This document shows, in pieces, positions 32,933 through 41,528 of a DNA stretch of 64,000 nucleotides. A model generated the notes under the pieces. It was not told where the DNA came from, did no database searches, and saw only the letters and a program-made list of their open reading frames with translations. The position numbers and the translations under genes were made by a program. How positions within the stretch are numbered: position 1 is the first letter of the stretch; every line of letters starts with the position of its first letter. Origin of the DNA: Gemmata sp051859125 (GTDB lineage Bacteria > Planctomycetota > Planctomycetia > Gemmatales > Gemmataceae); contig NZ_JBHYGG010000090.1 in NCBI RefSeq assembly GCF_051859125.1, positions 10,129 through 74,128 on the forward strand. Reading direction: 5' to 3'.

Positions 32933-34855
32933 ATGGTAACCTGGTGGGTCACCAACCCGCTTCGAGCGCCAATCGGTATGCCCACCGAGGACGTCATGAC
33001 CCTCCCCAACCCGTGCGTCACCACCCAGTCCCCCGCGCCCACCGCCGACACGGAAAGCGCCCCCGAGCCCCAGAGCCCAGCGGCCGCCAGCGGTCACGCA
33101 CCCAGTGAGCCGGTCGGCGGCATTGCCCTTTACGAGGGTACCGACCAGTCCGAGCCCGATGACCAGGACGAGGGGGAGTGGGAAGAGGTCGGCGACGTCG
33201 GCCTGCCCCCCGGTGACGTGCCAGGGGCCGTCGGGGCCAAGGCGCCCCGGACCCGCCGCCGCCGCCGGCAGCCCAAACTCGACTCGCCCGAGTTCCGCCT
33301 GCGGGGGCGCCGGGCGCTGTGCAAGCGGATCGAGGACATCGCCCCGCTGATGCTCAAGATGGTCAAGCTCCGCGTCGTGACGAGCTACCTGCCCTCCGTC
33401 CGCGGGCTCGAGGACGACGACCTGACCCGCATCCTGAGGGACGACGCCGCCAAGATCGCGGAGCGGGGCCGCGTCCTCGCCGCGCTCACCACGCCCGACG
33501 CCGACTTCAACCGCAGCCAACTGAAGGCGATGATCCTCGACGTCCTCCTCCAGGAGGAGGTGTACGCACTGCCCGAGAAGCGGCTCGACGAGAAGGTCAT
33601 CGAGTTCGAGGCCGGGATCGTCGAGCGGTCCAAGTCCCTCGACCTCACCGACCTCCGCAAGTCGGACCCGGACCGGTGGCACCACTTCGACACGTACCGG
33701 ATCGTCCTCGAGGCCGCGTGGAGCAACGACGGGATGATCTCCCCGGACGAGGCCCGGCTGCTCGCCGTCCTCCGGACGCACCTGAGCATCTCCCGCGAGG
33801 AGCACTGGCTCATCAGCGGGCTGCTGAAGCGGTTCCCGAAGGAGGGGTGCGCGCTCCACACGCCCGACGAGGTGAACGACGCCCGCAAGGAGCTCCAGCG
33901 CCAGGGCGTGCTGTGGCAGTACCGGGACGAGAACAACCAGAACGTCGACGTGATCCCGGCCGAGGTGGCCGAGACGGTGCGCCGCGACCACGCGGGGCAG
34001 GAACTTCAGCGGGTGAACTTCCGCCGGGTCCTGTCGCACGACGGGATCCTCCTCACCGACCTCCGCGCCGCGCTCGTCGCCCGGGGGCTCGACCGGGCCG
34101 GGAACAAGGCCGAGCTGATCGAGCGGGTCGTCGCCAGTGAGGTCACGCCGGCCGACGTCCTGGGCGCCCTCGACCGGGACAAGTTGTCGGCGATGTGCGG
34201 CTCGTTCGGGCTCAAGTCCGCGGGGGCCAAGGCGGACCTCGTGCGGCGGCTGATCGAGTTCTACGACGACCTGACGTTCGAGGAGCGGGCGACCAAGGAC
34301 GTGCGGGAGGGGTGGTACGCGGACTACGAGCTCCTGGCGGCCCGGGCGTACGCCGAGCTCCGGGCCAAGAAGGTGATCACGAAGGACCTCGACATCCAGT
34401 ACCTGTTCGAGGACGCGACCGCGTTCCTGTTCGAGGCCCGGATGCGCGCCGCGTGCGACGTGAGCCGCAGGGACAACCGCGCCGACGGGCGGCTCGCCCT
34501 GGAGGCGGACCAGAGCCTGCTGTGGGACTGCAAGTCGGCCGAGGTCGTGGTCAACCTCCAGGACCACCTCGACACCCAGTTCGACGGCTACCTGCGGAAG
34601 GAGCGCGAGGCGGGCCGGAACGCGCTCGGGTTCCTGGTCATCGGGCCGGCGTTCACGCCGCAGTCGCTGATCCTGGCGAACCGGTACAAGGCCCGGACGA
34701 ACTGGGACGTCGCGCTGGTGACGGCCAGCGGGCTGAAGCACTTGGCGGATCGGTGGGCCGCCCTGGAGCCCGACAAGCCGTTCCCGATCCGGCTGCTGAA
34801 CCGGACCGAGGTGATCGACAAGGAGCGGGCGGAATTCCTCCTGAGCCTCGCGTGA
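32933..34855 (+). CDS. SAP and PD-(D/E)xK nuclease-like protein with TerB-like region
   Basis: A 640-residue protein. After an acidic, disordered N-terminus with an Arg-rich patch (TRRRRRQPKLD) comes a TerB-like helical region near 265-300 (GMISPDEARLLAVLRTHL), then a helical/winged part. Two SAP-like DNA-binding motifs follow at about 373-400 (LTDLRAALVARGLDRAGNKA) and 418-442 (LSAMCGSFGLKSAGAKADLV). The C-terminal 150 residues have the restriction-endonuclease layout: ALEADQSLLWDCKS with Asp532-x-Lys534, then QFDGYLRKEREAG and LGFLVIGPAF. I infer a DNA nuclease, possibly a solitary restriction or defence enzyme. GGGAG precedes the ATG at 32933. The catalytic assignment is by pattern. Confidence 0.65.
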   Translation: MVTWWVTNPLRAPIGMPTEDVMTLPNPCVTTQSPAPTADTESAPEPQSPAAASGHAPSEPVGGIALYEGTDQSEPDDQDEGEWEEVGDVGLPPGDVPGAVGAKAPRTRRRRRQPKLDSPEFRLRGRRALCKRIEDIAPLMLKMVKLRVVTSYLPSVRGLEDDDLTRILRDDAAKIAERGRVLAALTTPDADFNRSQLKAMILDVLLQEEVYALPEKRLDEKVIEFEAGIVERSKSLDLTDLRKSDPDRWHHFDTYRIVLEAAWSNDGMISPDEARLLAVLRTHLSISREEHWLISGLLKRFPKEGCALHTPDEVNDARKELQRQGVLWQYRDENNQNVDVIPAEVAETVRRDHAGQELQRVNFRRVLSHDGILLTDLRAALVARGLDRAGNKAELIERVVASEVTPADVLGALDRDKLSAMCGSFGLKSAGAKADLVRRLIEFYDDLTFEERATKDVREGWYADYELLAARAYAELRAKKVITKDLDIQYLFEDATAFLFEARMRAACDVSRRDNRADGRLALEADQSLLWDCKSAEVVVNLQDHLDTQFDGYLRKEREAGRNALGFLVIGPAFTPQSLILANRYKARTNWDVALVTASGLKHLADRWAALEPDKPFPIRLLNRTEVIDKERAEFLLSLA

Positions 34856-34938
34856 CGTGAATTGCGACGAGCCTCGGCGACCCGGACCGCCTTGTCGCTC
34901 CGGCCGCGCGGTTCAGACGGCATCGGTCCGCGGCCACC

Positions 34939-35280
34939 TCAGAGGGCGGTCACCGCGGCACGCCACGACTCCGGCCCGCGGGTAACGACCACCAGCGCCT
35001 CCTCCGTGCCCGCGGCCTGCGCGAGGAGCTCGCTGTCGGGGGCCCACGCCGCGCTCCAGCCCACCGCCGCGTAGGTGCCGACCGACGCGGCGTGGTTGGC
35101 CATGACCACCATCATCCGGTGCCGGGGGTCGTGGGCCGCCAGCCGCGGCGCGTCGGCCGCGTACCACTCGGTGGTCAGGAACACCTCGGCGGCGTACACG
35201 GTCGCCCCGAGTGCCGCGTACGCCGCCGGGTGGGTGGGGGCGGACGCGTCGGCGCAGAGATGGCCAAGCCCCCTCCCCGA
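34939..35280 (-). pseudogene. Carbon-nitrogen hydrolase (nitrilase) C-terminal remnant
   Basis: The minus strand encodes GLGHLCADA, then YAALGATVYAAEVFLTTEWY, then MMVVMANHAASVGTYAAVGW and SAAWAPDSELLAQAAGTEEA. This is the C-terminal part of a nitrilase-superfamily hydrolase, with the catalytic Cys in LCAD encoded at 35254-35256 and the family's ANHA-SVG-Y stretch. The N-terminal half with the Glu and Lys of the triad is missing: upstream the frame is lost and unrelated sequence follows. It ends properly at 34939. It is therefore a broken gene, or a passenger fragment brought in by recombination. Confidence 0.65.
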
Positions 35281-35479
35281 TCGTGACCGGGACCGCGGTG
35301 TCCACGGTGAAGAACCGGGTGCGGTACTCGACGTACCCGTTCACGCTGTACCGCGGCAGCCCGATGTTGCCGGTGAACGACGCCTTGATCCGGACGGACG
35401 AGTAGGCGACCGCGACGATCGCGTTCAGCCCCCAGAGGATGTCGCTGCCCCCGTCGATCAGCACGTCGTCGGTGGCCGC
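35268..35479 (-). pseudogene. Beta-rich structural-protein-like remnant
   Basis: In a different minus-strand frame, joined to the nitrilase remnant, the DNA encodes DILWGLNAIVAVAYSSVRIK, then FTGNIGLPRYSVNGYVEYRT, then RFFTVDTAVPVTIGEG. The alternating hydrophobic pattern and lack of runs of Arg/Pro suggest a real protein piece, perhaps from a phage structural protein. No ATG lies in frame before it, although a GTG exists. The junction with the nitrilase frame is at a G-run near 35272-35276. It looks like a scar where two unrelated gene fragments were joined. Confidence 0.4.
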
Positions 35480-35514
35480 CCCGTTGCCTGCCGGATGGCG
35501 GCAGGCAACGGGGC
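35480..35514 (+). repeat. 15-bp hairpin before tail-like gene
   Basis: Arms CCCCGTTGCCTGCCG (35480-35494) and CGGCAGGCAACGGGG (35500-35514) pair perfectly with a five-base loop. It sits 16 bases before the ATG at 35531 and would be in the leader of that gene, where it could hinder ribosome access, or it may terminate transcription from the left. Confidence 0.75.
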
Positions 35515-35530
35515 CGGGTAGCCTGCCGCG

Positions 35531-36232
35531 ATGGCAACACTCACCGTGACGGACACCGGGGACGGCTCCGGAGCGACCGCGACCGTGGCCGCCAGTTCGG
35601 GCGGCGCGAACGGGGTCTACTACGCCGCCGTGGACGGGTCGCTCGGGGCCGTCACGTGGTCCCTCGGCGGGAGCCGGGTCGGCGACGGGGCCGTCCCGCT
35701 CGCGCTGCCCAAGGGGTACTACTGGGCGTACTGCCTCACGGGCACCGCCGCCTCGAACCTGGTCTACTTCCAGGTCACCGACGGGGCCGACGCCGTCATC
35801 ACTTGCTGCTTCAACGCGGTCAAGGCGACCATCCAACTCCTCAACCAGCCGTTCTCGGTCCGGGTGTACGACTCGCAGTTCGCCGGCAACCAGCCGGCGA
35901 TCGAGTACCCCTGCACGGTGCTCACGAGCGAGGACGGGCAGGACTCCGACGAGGCGGCTCTGAACGGCCGGGACGACCTCGGGCACCCGGTTCGCGTTCA
36001 GATCATGGTCCACTGCGTCAAGTTCGACAACTCGATCAAGGACACGCTCCGGGCGTACCGCCAGGCGGTGTTCCGCGCGTTCCACAACCAGCGGCTGAGC
36101 GGCGTCACCGAGAGCGTCCGGAACCGCGTGGAACTCGGCGGCATCGCCATGATCCGGGGCGACGCGCCGCTCGCGAACAGCGAACTCACGGTCCGCTGCG
36201 TCACCCGCGAGGTCCGCGGCCTGGGCCAGTGA
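35531..36232 (+). CDS. Phage tail completion-like protein with Ig-like N-terminus
   Basis: A 233-residue protein. The first 95 residues are beta-rich and Ig/fibronectin-like (TVTDTGDGSGATATVAASSG, WSLGGSRVGDG, YYWAYCLTGTAASNLVYFQV). The C-terminal 130 residues read SVRVYDSQFAGNQPAIEYPC, VQIMVHCVKFDN, KDTLRAYRQAVFRAFHNQRL and VELGGIAMIRGDAPLANSEL. That mix of one helix-rich insert between strands resembles tail terminator or minor tail proteins. I cannot name the family. It opens a plus-strand series that continues to the poly-Thr fibre and glycosyltransferase genes. The ribosome-binding site is poor and a hairpin lies just upstream. Confidence 0.5.
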   Translation: MATLTVTDTGDGSGATATVAASSGGANGVYYAAVDGSLGAVTWSLGGSRVGDGAVPLALPKGYYWAYCLTGTAASNLVYFQVTDGADAVITCCFNAVKATIQLLNQPFSVRVYDSQFAGNQPAIEYPCTVLTSEDGQDSDEAALNGRDDLGHPVRVQIMVHCVKFDNSIKDTLRAYRQAVFRAFHNQRLSGVTESVRNRVELGGIAMIRGDAPLANSELTVRCVTREVRGLGQ

Positions 36233-36308
36233 TCTCGCCGCCGCAATGCCTTGCCAAAGCTGGACTTGTTCGCCCCGCGGCCCCCAGGTTCGTCTCTCAC
36301 CCGCTGAC

Positions 36309-36336
36309 TCCACCCCTGGGTGTCACGGGAGCGAGA
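36309..36336 (+). repeat. Dispersed repeat arm TCCACCCCTGGGTGTCA
   Basis: A 28-base stretch (TCCACCCCTGGGTGTCACGG and onward to GCGAGA) that recurs, with one change, as the left arm of the inverted repeat at 46271-46365. Here only a single arm is present, between the tail-like and fibre-like genes. Confidence 0.65.
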
Positions 36337-36396
36337 TTCGGGAGCGTGAGGGCTTTTCGAGTGCGGCAAGACCTGAAACGCACCCGAGGTGATCAC

Positions 36397-38706
36397 ATGC
36401 CGTCGATGCCCGACGCGATTCCCGTCCTGAACACCGAGACCAGCGTCGTCCCGGCGTTCGGGCTGATGCGGCGGATCTCGGTGAACGAAGACAGCGTCCT
36501 GACCGTGGGGCGGCCGGACGCCGACGGTCAGGTGTGCCTCGTCAACGGGCCGGTCCCGATCCCCCCGTCGACCTACGGCACCGCGACGGCGAACGGGCAG
36601 GGGACGTACAACCCCCGGGTGCTGATCGCCTACGACGCCCAGGACGGGGAGCCCGCGACCGGGGAGACCTGGGGCGCGGCGGCGGGGCAGTGGACGGCCC
36701 GGAAGAACAAGGCCGGGTTCCTGATCGACGGCGGGGCCGGCTCCGGGGTGGTGAACGCGGTCCGGTGGCAGGACTGGACGAGTTCGTGGAAGAACGTGGT
36801 GCGGTTCGCGACGACCGCGGCCGGCACCCTGACCTCGTCGTTCTGCGCCGGCCAGGTGGTCGACGGGGGGACGCTCGCGGCCGGGGATCTGGTCCTCGTG
36901 AAGGACCAGGCGAGCGGGGCGGAGAACGGCATCTACGTGGCCCCCGCGGCGACCGGGGAGACCCCGGTGAGGGCTCTGGGGTCCAACGGCGGCCCGCTGC
37001 TCGTCGGCGCGGTCGTGTACGTCAGCGAGGGCACCGCGAACGGGAACACTGCGTGGGCGTGCCAGACCCCGGCCCCGATCACGCTGGGGGCCACCGCGAC
37101 CACCTGGGCGAAGGTGTTCCCCAGCACCGGCGGCGTGACCGTACAGGACGAGGGCACCCCCCTCACGCCCCGGGCCGCGATCAACTTCATCGGCGCGAGC
37201 GTCACCGCCGTGGACGACCCGGGCAACGCCCGCACCAACGTGACCATCAGCGTCCCGCCGCCCACCCGGACGGCCCTCGGGTGCGGCTGGATCCGGGGCG
37301 TCGCGAAGGGGTCGGTGTTCGGCGAGCCGCTGGCGTGCCTGGAAATGCGAGTCGTCGGCACGCCGCAGGGGTCGTGCGCCGGGATCAACTGCGCCACCCA
37401 GGTGATCCGCCTGGCGTACGACCCCGGCACCGACTCGTGGGTCGGCACGACGTACTTCGCCTACGGCATCTGCGGCGCCGGCATGAGCGGGCTGGTGGTC
37501 TTCAAGATCACCGACGACGGCGCCCTCAAGCTGACGATCGCCGGCGTCCCCGGGGTCGTCAACGACTGCCGCGACTCCGGCGCCCTCAGCGACGACACGT
37601 ACGTCGAGTTCGCGTTCGGCGGGGCGGTCCTGTGCCGCGACCTGGTTCCGCCCATAGGCAACTGCTCGGCCAACTCGTTCTACGTCCGCCTGCGGTGCGT
37701 CTCCTGTAGCGGCCCGATCGGGTACGACTGCGTCGACGGCACGTGCACCCCGACGTCCGGCGAAACCGCGCCGTTCGCCACCCTGGCCGCCTGCGTCGCG
37801 GCCGGGTGCGCCGCCCCGACGACCACGACCACGACCACCACGACGAGCACGACCACGACCACCACGACGCCGCCGCCGTTCTTCTGCTGCGACCCGGGGC
37901 CGACCGGTGACCTGTGCGCGACGTACTCCAACGCGGTCGGCCTCACCGGCCTCGGGTCCGGCGGGACGTGGGTCCGCTCGTCCTACTCGTGCGGCGGCGG
38001 GGCAACCTGCGTCACGTGGTCGTCGCCGGCCGGGTTCTGCGGCCTGGCGGCCGGCGCGCTCGTGTTCCGGTGCGGATCGGGTCCGGTCGACCCGGCCGGC
38101 CAGTACGGGATCGGGTACAACCCGTCGCTCGTCCCGACGGTCTCCCAGGGGACCGTCGTCGGTCAGTGCTCGCCGTCGTTCGCTGTCACCATTCACCTGT
38201 CGTTCCCGGCCGGGGTCGGGACGTGCGGGGCCGGGTCGGTCGACATCCACCTGGAGCCGGGGACCTGCACCGGGACGACCACCAGCACCACCACGACAAC
38301 GAGCACCACGACGACCACGACGGCTGCCCCGACCACGACCACCACAACAACGCCCGAGCCCGGGTTCATTCCAAGCACGACGTGTGCGGCGGCCCCGACC
38401 GGCGCTCTGGCCACGACGTACACGGTGTCGATCCCGTCCGGGTCGGGCACCCGGTTCGTCCGCGTCCCAGTCTCCCCAGGTTCGGACTACTACGTCGAGG
38501 TCATCGCCCCTTGGGCGAACGCGAACGGCATCTCGGTCTACACCGGGTCGAACTGCGACGCCCTGTCCTTCAAGGTGTTCATCAGCGGCCCGTCGTGCAA
38601 CGAGTTTACGTCCGGGGGCGGCGAGACGTACGCCTACCTGTTCATCTCGGAAAGCATGAGCGGTGCCCAGACGATCCAGTTCGTGTTCTACAGCGGCTAC
38701 TGCTGA
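36397..38706 (+). CDS. Large fibre/adhesin-like protein with poly-Thr linkers
   Basis: A 769-residue protein. The first 300 residues resemble phage tail-fibre / receptor proteins (TLTSSFCAGQVVDGGTLAAG, DLVLVKDQASGAENGIYVA, TTWAKVFPSTGG). Cys-rich beta domains then alternate with two low-complexity linkers made almost only of Thr, encoded near 37818-37870 and 38276-38352. The final domain resembles PPC-type beta sandwiches (TRFVRVPVSPGSDYYVEVIA). Thr-rich linkers are often glycosylated, and two glycosyltransferase genes follow. GAGGTG precedes the ATG. It may be a virion fibre, a particle spike or a cell-surface adhesin. Confidence 0.6.
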   Translation: MPSMPDAIPVLNTETSVVPAFGLMRRISVNEDSVLTVGRPDADGQVCLVNGPVPIPPSTYGTATANGQGTYNPRVLIAYDAQDGEPATGETWGAAAGQWTARKNKAGFLIDGGAGSGVVNAVRWQDWTSSWKNVVRFATTAAGTLTSSFCAGQVVDGGTLAAGDLVLVKDQASGAENGIYVAPAATGETPVRALGSNGGPLLVGAVVYVSEGTANGNTAWACQTPAPITLGATATTWAKVFPSTGGVTVQDEGTPLTPRAAINFIGASVTAVDDPGNARTNVTISVPPPTRTALGCGWIRGVAKGSVFGEPLACLEMRVVGTPQGSCAGINCATQVIRLAYDPGTDSWVGTTYFAYGICGAGMSGLVVFKITDDGALKLTIAGVPGVVNDCRDSGALSDDTYVEFAFGGAVLCRDLVPPIGNCSANSFYVRLRCVSCSGPIGYDCVDGTCTPTSGETAPFATLAACVAAGCAAPTTTTTTTTTSTTTTTTTPPPFFCCDPGPTGDLCATYSNAVGLTGLGSGGTWVRSSYSCGGGATCVTWSSPAGFCGLAAGALVFRCGSGPVDPAGQYGIGYNPSLVPTVSQGTVVGQCSPSFAVTIHLSFPAGVGTCGAGSVDIHLEPGTCTGTTTSTTTTTSTTTTTTAAPTTTTTTTPEPGFIPSTTCAAAPTGALATTYTVSIPSGSGTRFVRVPVSPGSDYYVEVIAPWANANGISVYTGSNCDALSFKVFISGPSCNEFTSGGGETYAYLFISESMSGAQTIQFVFYSGYC

Positions 38707-38728
38707 CGCCGCCAAGGGGGAAGGATTC

Positions 38729-39073
38729 ATGTTCGACCCGAGCGTCTACGTCGATGCTGCCCGGATCCCCGTAATGCCGGGGCCGGTGGCGTCGCCACAC
38801 ACGGCCCCGCCGCGCCTGACCGCGACGCTGCCGAACCTGCCGTGCCGGTTCCGCGGCGCGGCCACCGGGCACACCGCCCCGTGCCAGGTGTGCGGCGGCG
38901 GCACCGTGCAACTACCGCTCCTGGCATGTTCGTACCACGGGGTCTGCACCCACGCCGGCAAGCTCGGCAAGCTCCCGAACGGGAACGCCGTCACCGACTG
39001 CGCCGTGTGCCGCGACCGCCAGGAGCCGGCCCCGCCGGCCGCCCCGCTCGTCACCGTTCCGAGGTTCTCGTGA
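38729..39073 (+). CDS. Cys/His-rich small protein
   Basis: A 114-residue protein with AAGGA upstream. The C-terminal half has CRFRGAAT, then CQVCGGGTVQ, then ACSYHGVCTHAG and CAVCRDR. Cys and His spaced this way suggest one or two zinc sites of zinc-ribbon type. The N-terminal half is Pro-rich. It lies 22 bases after the fibre-like gene and is followed by overlapping reading frames, so it is part of the same operon. I recognise no named family. It could be a regulatory or structural accessory of the fibre/glycosylation cluster. Confidence 0.6.
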   Translation: MFDPSVYVDAARIPVMPGPVASPHTAPPRLTATLPNLPCRFRGAATGHTAPCQVCGGGTVQLPLLACSYHGVCTHAGKLGKLPNGNAVTDCAVCRDRQEPAPPAAPLVTVPRFS

Positions 39074-39174
39074 GCACTCCTTTGACCGGCGAAACGCGGC
39101 CGTGTACGACGCGCGCCACCACCGCGGCCGGTACGCCGGCAAAGTGCTGCTTCGCGGCGCGGGGACTGAAATGA
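39070..39174 (+). CDS. Possible 34-residue coupled peptide
   Basis: A GTG at 39070 overlaps the stop of the Cys/His-rich gene (GTGA), and its own TGA overlaps the ATG of the next gene (ATGA at 39171). The 34-residue product is Thr/Arg/Cys-rich (STPLTGETRPCTTRATTAAG) and has no recognised family. The double overlap suits a translational relay, but the alternative is that the next gene simply begins with the GTG at 39102 in another frame, making this peptide incidental. Confidence 0.35.
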   Translation: MSTPLTGETRPCTTRATTAAGTPAKCCFAARGLK

Positions 39175-39734
39175 TAACCGTCGTCACGCCGCTGAGCCGG
39201 CTGCTCAACTTGCCCGCCCTGGAGGAGACGGTCGCGGCGATGCGGGCCGCGAGCCGGTGGCCCGTCCGGTGGTACGTCGTGTTCGACCCGGCCGTCGCCC
39301 CCCGGCCGGTCCTGGGGGCGTGGCGCACGGGTTCGGCTTCCGGCAACAACGCATTCGGGAACGCGGCCCGCAACCGGGCGATCGACGACATCGACGCGGG
39401 GTGGGTGTACTTCCTCGACGACGACAACACGGTCCACCCGACCCTGGTGCCGGCGCTGTACCGGGCGGCGGACGATTCGACCGCTCCCGGGTTCGTGGTC
39501 CGGCTCCTCAACCGGGACGGCAGCGAGCGGCTGCCGGCCCGGCCGGACGCCGGCGTCGGAGAGATCGACACGGCCCAGTTCGTGTGGGACCGATCGGCCA
39601 TCGGCGGCGTGCGGTGGGAGTTGAACCGGTACGACGCCGACGGGGACTTCTTTTACCAGGTCCGCGCCCGGGCCGGGGTGCCGCGGATCGCGGCCGGCGG
39701 CGCGGCGTACTACAACGCCCTCCGCGGGGGCTGA
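39171..39734 (+). CDS. GT-A fold glycosyltransferase-like protein
   Basis: A 187-residue protein: strand MITVVTPLSRLLNLPALEE, then WPVRWYVVFDPAVAP, then AARNRAIDDIDAGWVYFLDD followed by DDNTVHPTLVPALYRA. The DDD motif with flanking hydrophobic strand is where GT-A glycosyltransferases bind the metal and nucleotide sugar. It is shorter than a typical GT2 enzyme and looks like a minimal catalytic core. It is coupled to upstream reading frames by ATGA. With the two-domain enzyme that follows, it could modify the Thr-rich fibre. A GTG at 39102 in the same frame is an alternative start that would add 23 residues. Confidence 0.7.
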   Translation: MITVVTPLSRLLNLPALEETVAAMRAASRWPVRWYVVFDPAVAPRPVLGAWRTGSASGNNAFGNAARNRAIDDIDAGWVYFLDDDNTVHPTLVPALYRAADDSTAPGFVVRLLNRDGSERLPARPDAGVGEIDTAQFVWDRSAIGGVRWELNRYDADGDFFYQVRARAGVPRIAAGGAAYYNALRGG

Positions 39735-39784
39735 CCCCCGGGGGCGGGCGTCCACCCGACAACCAACGGAAAGGTGCGTGCAAG

Positions 39785-41341
39785 TTGCCCGCGAAAGAAT
39801 TAACCGTCGGCATGGCCGTGTACAAGGAGTTCCCGCAACTCTGGTTCACCCTCCAGGCGCTGCGGGCCTACCACGGCGACTGGTTCGACCTGCTCGTGGT
39901 GGACAACGCCCCCGAGCGGTCCCGCGCGACCGAGGCCGCGACCCACGCCGCCGGGGGGCGGTACGTCCACCGGCCCGACCTGACCGGCACGAGCCGGCCC
40001 CGCGACGCCGTGTTCCGCCTCGCCGACACCGAGTGGGTGCTGTGCTGCGACGCGCACGTCCTGTTCGAGCCGGGGTCGCTCGAGTTCTTCCGCGACGGCC
40101 GGGCCAACCGGCACCCCCACGACCTCGTGTCCGGGCCGATGGTGAGCGACGACGGCCGGGGCCTGTCGACGCACTGGCGGCCGACCACGCCGCCGGGCCT
40201 CTGGGGGGTGTGGGACCACGACCGGCGGGCCGACGACCCGGCCGGGGAGCCGTTCGAGATCCCCATGCAGGGCCTGGGCGCCTTCGCCATGCGGCGCGGG
40301 GCGTGGGTCGGGTTCCACCCGCTGGCCCGCGGGTTCGGCGGGGAGGAGGGGTACCTGCACGAGAAGGTCCGGCGGGCCGGGGGCCGGGCGGTGTGCGTGC
40401 CGGCGCTGCGGTGGCGGCACCTGTTCCGCGACCCGTCGGAGCCGGTCCCGTACTCGGCCAAGGTGGACGACCACGCCCGCAACCTCGTCCTCCAGCACCG
40501 CGAGTTGGGGATCGAGGCCACCGACGCCATCCACCGGGACTTCGGCCGGCGGCTCCAGCCGGCCGCCTGGGACCGCATCCGGGCCGAGGGCGAGGCGCTC
40601 CCGTTCGGCGGGCCGCCCCTGCTCCCGCGGCTGAACGTGCTCGGGGTGTGGTACAGCGACAATACCGCCCCGGAGGGACTGCTGCGGAAGTCCCTGGAGA
40701 CGGCGCGGTCGGCTCAGGATTGGGCCAACCGATCGGGGCAGCACGCCGCGAAGGTGATCGCGGTCCCGTGGTCCGAGGTGGGCGGCACCGCCGTGCGACA
40801 GGACGTCTTCCGCGGGGAGCAGAGGCGGTCCCACGCCGCGATCGTCGGGGCGATCCGGCAAGCGGTCCGCACCGCGGACTCCGAGAGCGACATGGCCGTT
40901 GACGTCGTCTGCTGCCTCGAACACGACGTGCTCTACCCGCCCGACTACTTCACCACCGTCGCCGACACGTTCGGCCGGTTCCCCGCGGCGAACGTCGTAT
41001 CCAACCTCGATTACATCGGGCTGTCCGCCCAGGGTTGGCAGCCGGTCAAGGAGCGGCACGAGCCGCTGCACCAACTCTCGTTCCGCGCGCCCGTCCTCGC
41101 GGCCAACCTCGACCGCGCCGCGGCGGACTGCGAGCGTGACGGGTGGTGCCTGCTGGAGCCGCAAGGGGACCGGCCCGACTGGGTCCGCGTCGGGGCGTCG
41201 CCCGGCCTCGGGGTGATGCCCAGCGTCCACGTGAACCACATCGCCGGGCGGTTCACCGGGCACGGCGACGTGTGCTACGGGCCGGCCGCGGCCGACCGGC
41301 ACCCGCACTGGGGCGAGGCGCGGAAGTGGTGGCCCGCGTGA
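39785..41341 (+). CDS. Two-domain glycosyltransferase
   Basis: A 518-residue protein. The N-terminal domain (about 1-285) is GT2-like: ELTVGMAVYKEFPQLWFTLQ, FDLLVVDNAPERS, TEWVLCCDAHVLFEPGSLEF (DxH-type metal site), GGEEGYLHEKVRRAGG, ALRWRHLFRDP. The C-terminal domain (about 290-518) starts with LPRLNVLGVWYSDNTAPEGL and contains VVCCLEHDVLYPPDYFTTVA and VHVNHIAGRFTG, which looks like a second GT-A or related sugar-binding unit. The TTG at 39785 is chosen because the first strand LTVGMAVY would be cut by the later ATG and AAAGGTG lies before it. It is likely to act with the preceding enzyme on a surface or particle glycan. Confidence 0.75.
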   Translation: MPAKELTVGMAVYKEFPQLWFTLQALRAYHGDWFDLLVVDNAPERSRATEAATHAAGGRYVHRPDLTGTSRPRDAVFRLADTEWVLCCDAHVLFEPGSLEFFRDGRANRHPHDLVSGPMVSDDGRGLSTHWRPTTPPGLWGVWDHDRRADDPAGEPFEIPMQGLGAFAMRRGAWVGFHPLARGFGGEEGYLHEKVRRAGGRAVCVPALRWRHLFRDPSEPVPYSAKVDDHARNLVLQHRELGIEATDAIHRDFGRRLQPAAWDRIRAEGEALPFGGPPLLPRLNVLGVWYSDNTAPEGLLRKSLETARSAQDWANRSGQHAAKVIAVPWSEVGGTAVRQDVFRGEQRRSHAAIVGAIRQAVRTADSESDMAVDVVCCLEHDVLYPPDYFTTVADTFGRFPAANVVSNLDYIGLSAQGWQPVKERHEPLHQLSFRAPVLAANLDRAAADCERDGWCLLEPQGDRPDWVRVGASPGLGVMPSVHVNHIAGRFTGHGDVCYGPAAADRHPHWGEARKWWPA

Positions 41342-41528
41342 CGGGCCAGTGACGGCGTCGGGGGGCACGAAGTGCAGACCGTCGGGCCTGTAGCCGTTGC
41401 GCCGGTCGCTCGCCCTGTTCGCCCGAACCCGGACCGGGGCGGCCGCCCCGCGTGCCCCGGTCCTCAAGCCTCCCGACGCTGGTGCCGATACCGCTCGTGC
41501 CCCCTACCACCCCCCAGGAGCGCGCTGC

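Noticed and set aside
37816..38353. Repetitive DNA that might be a CRISPR or VNTR
   Set aside because: The two stretches are runs of Thr codons inside an open frame; there are no spacers or equal repeats.
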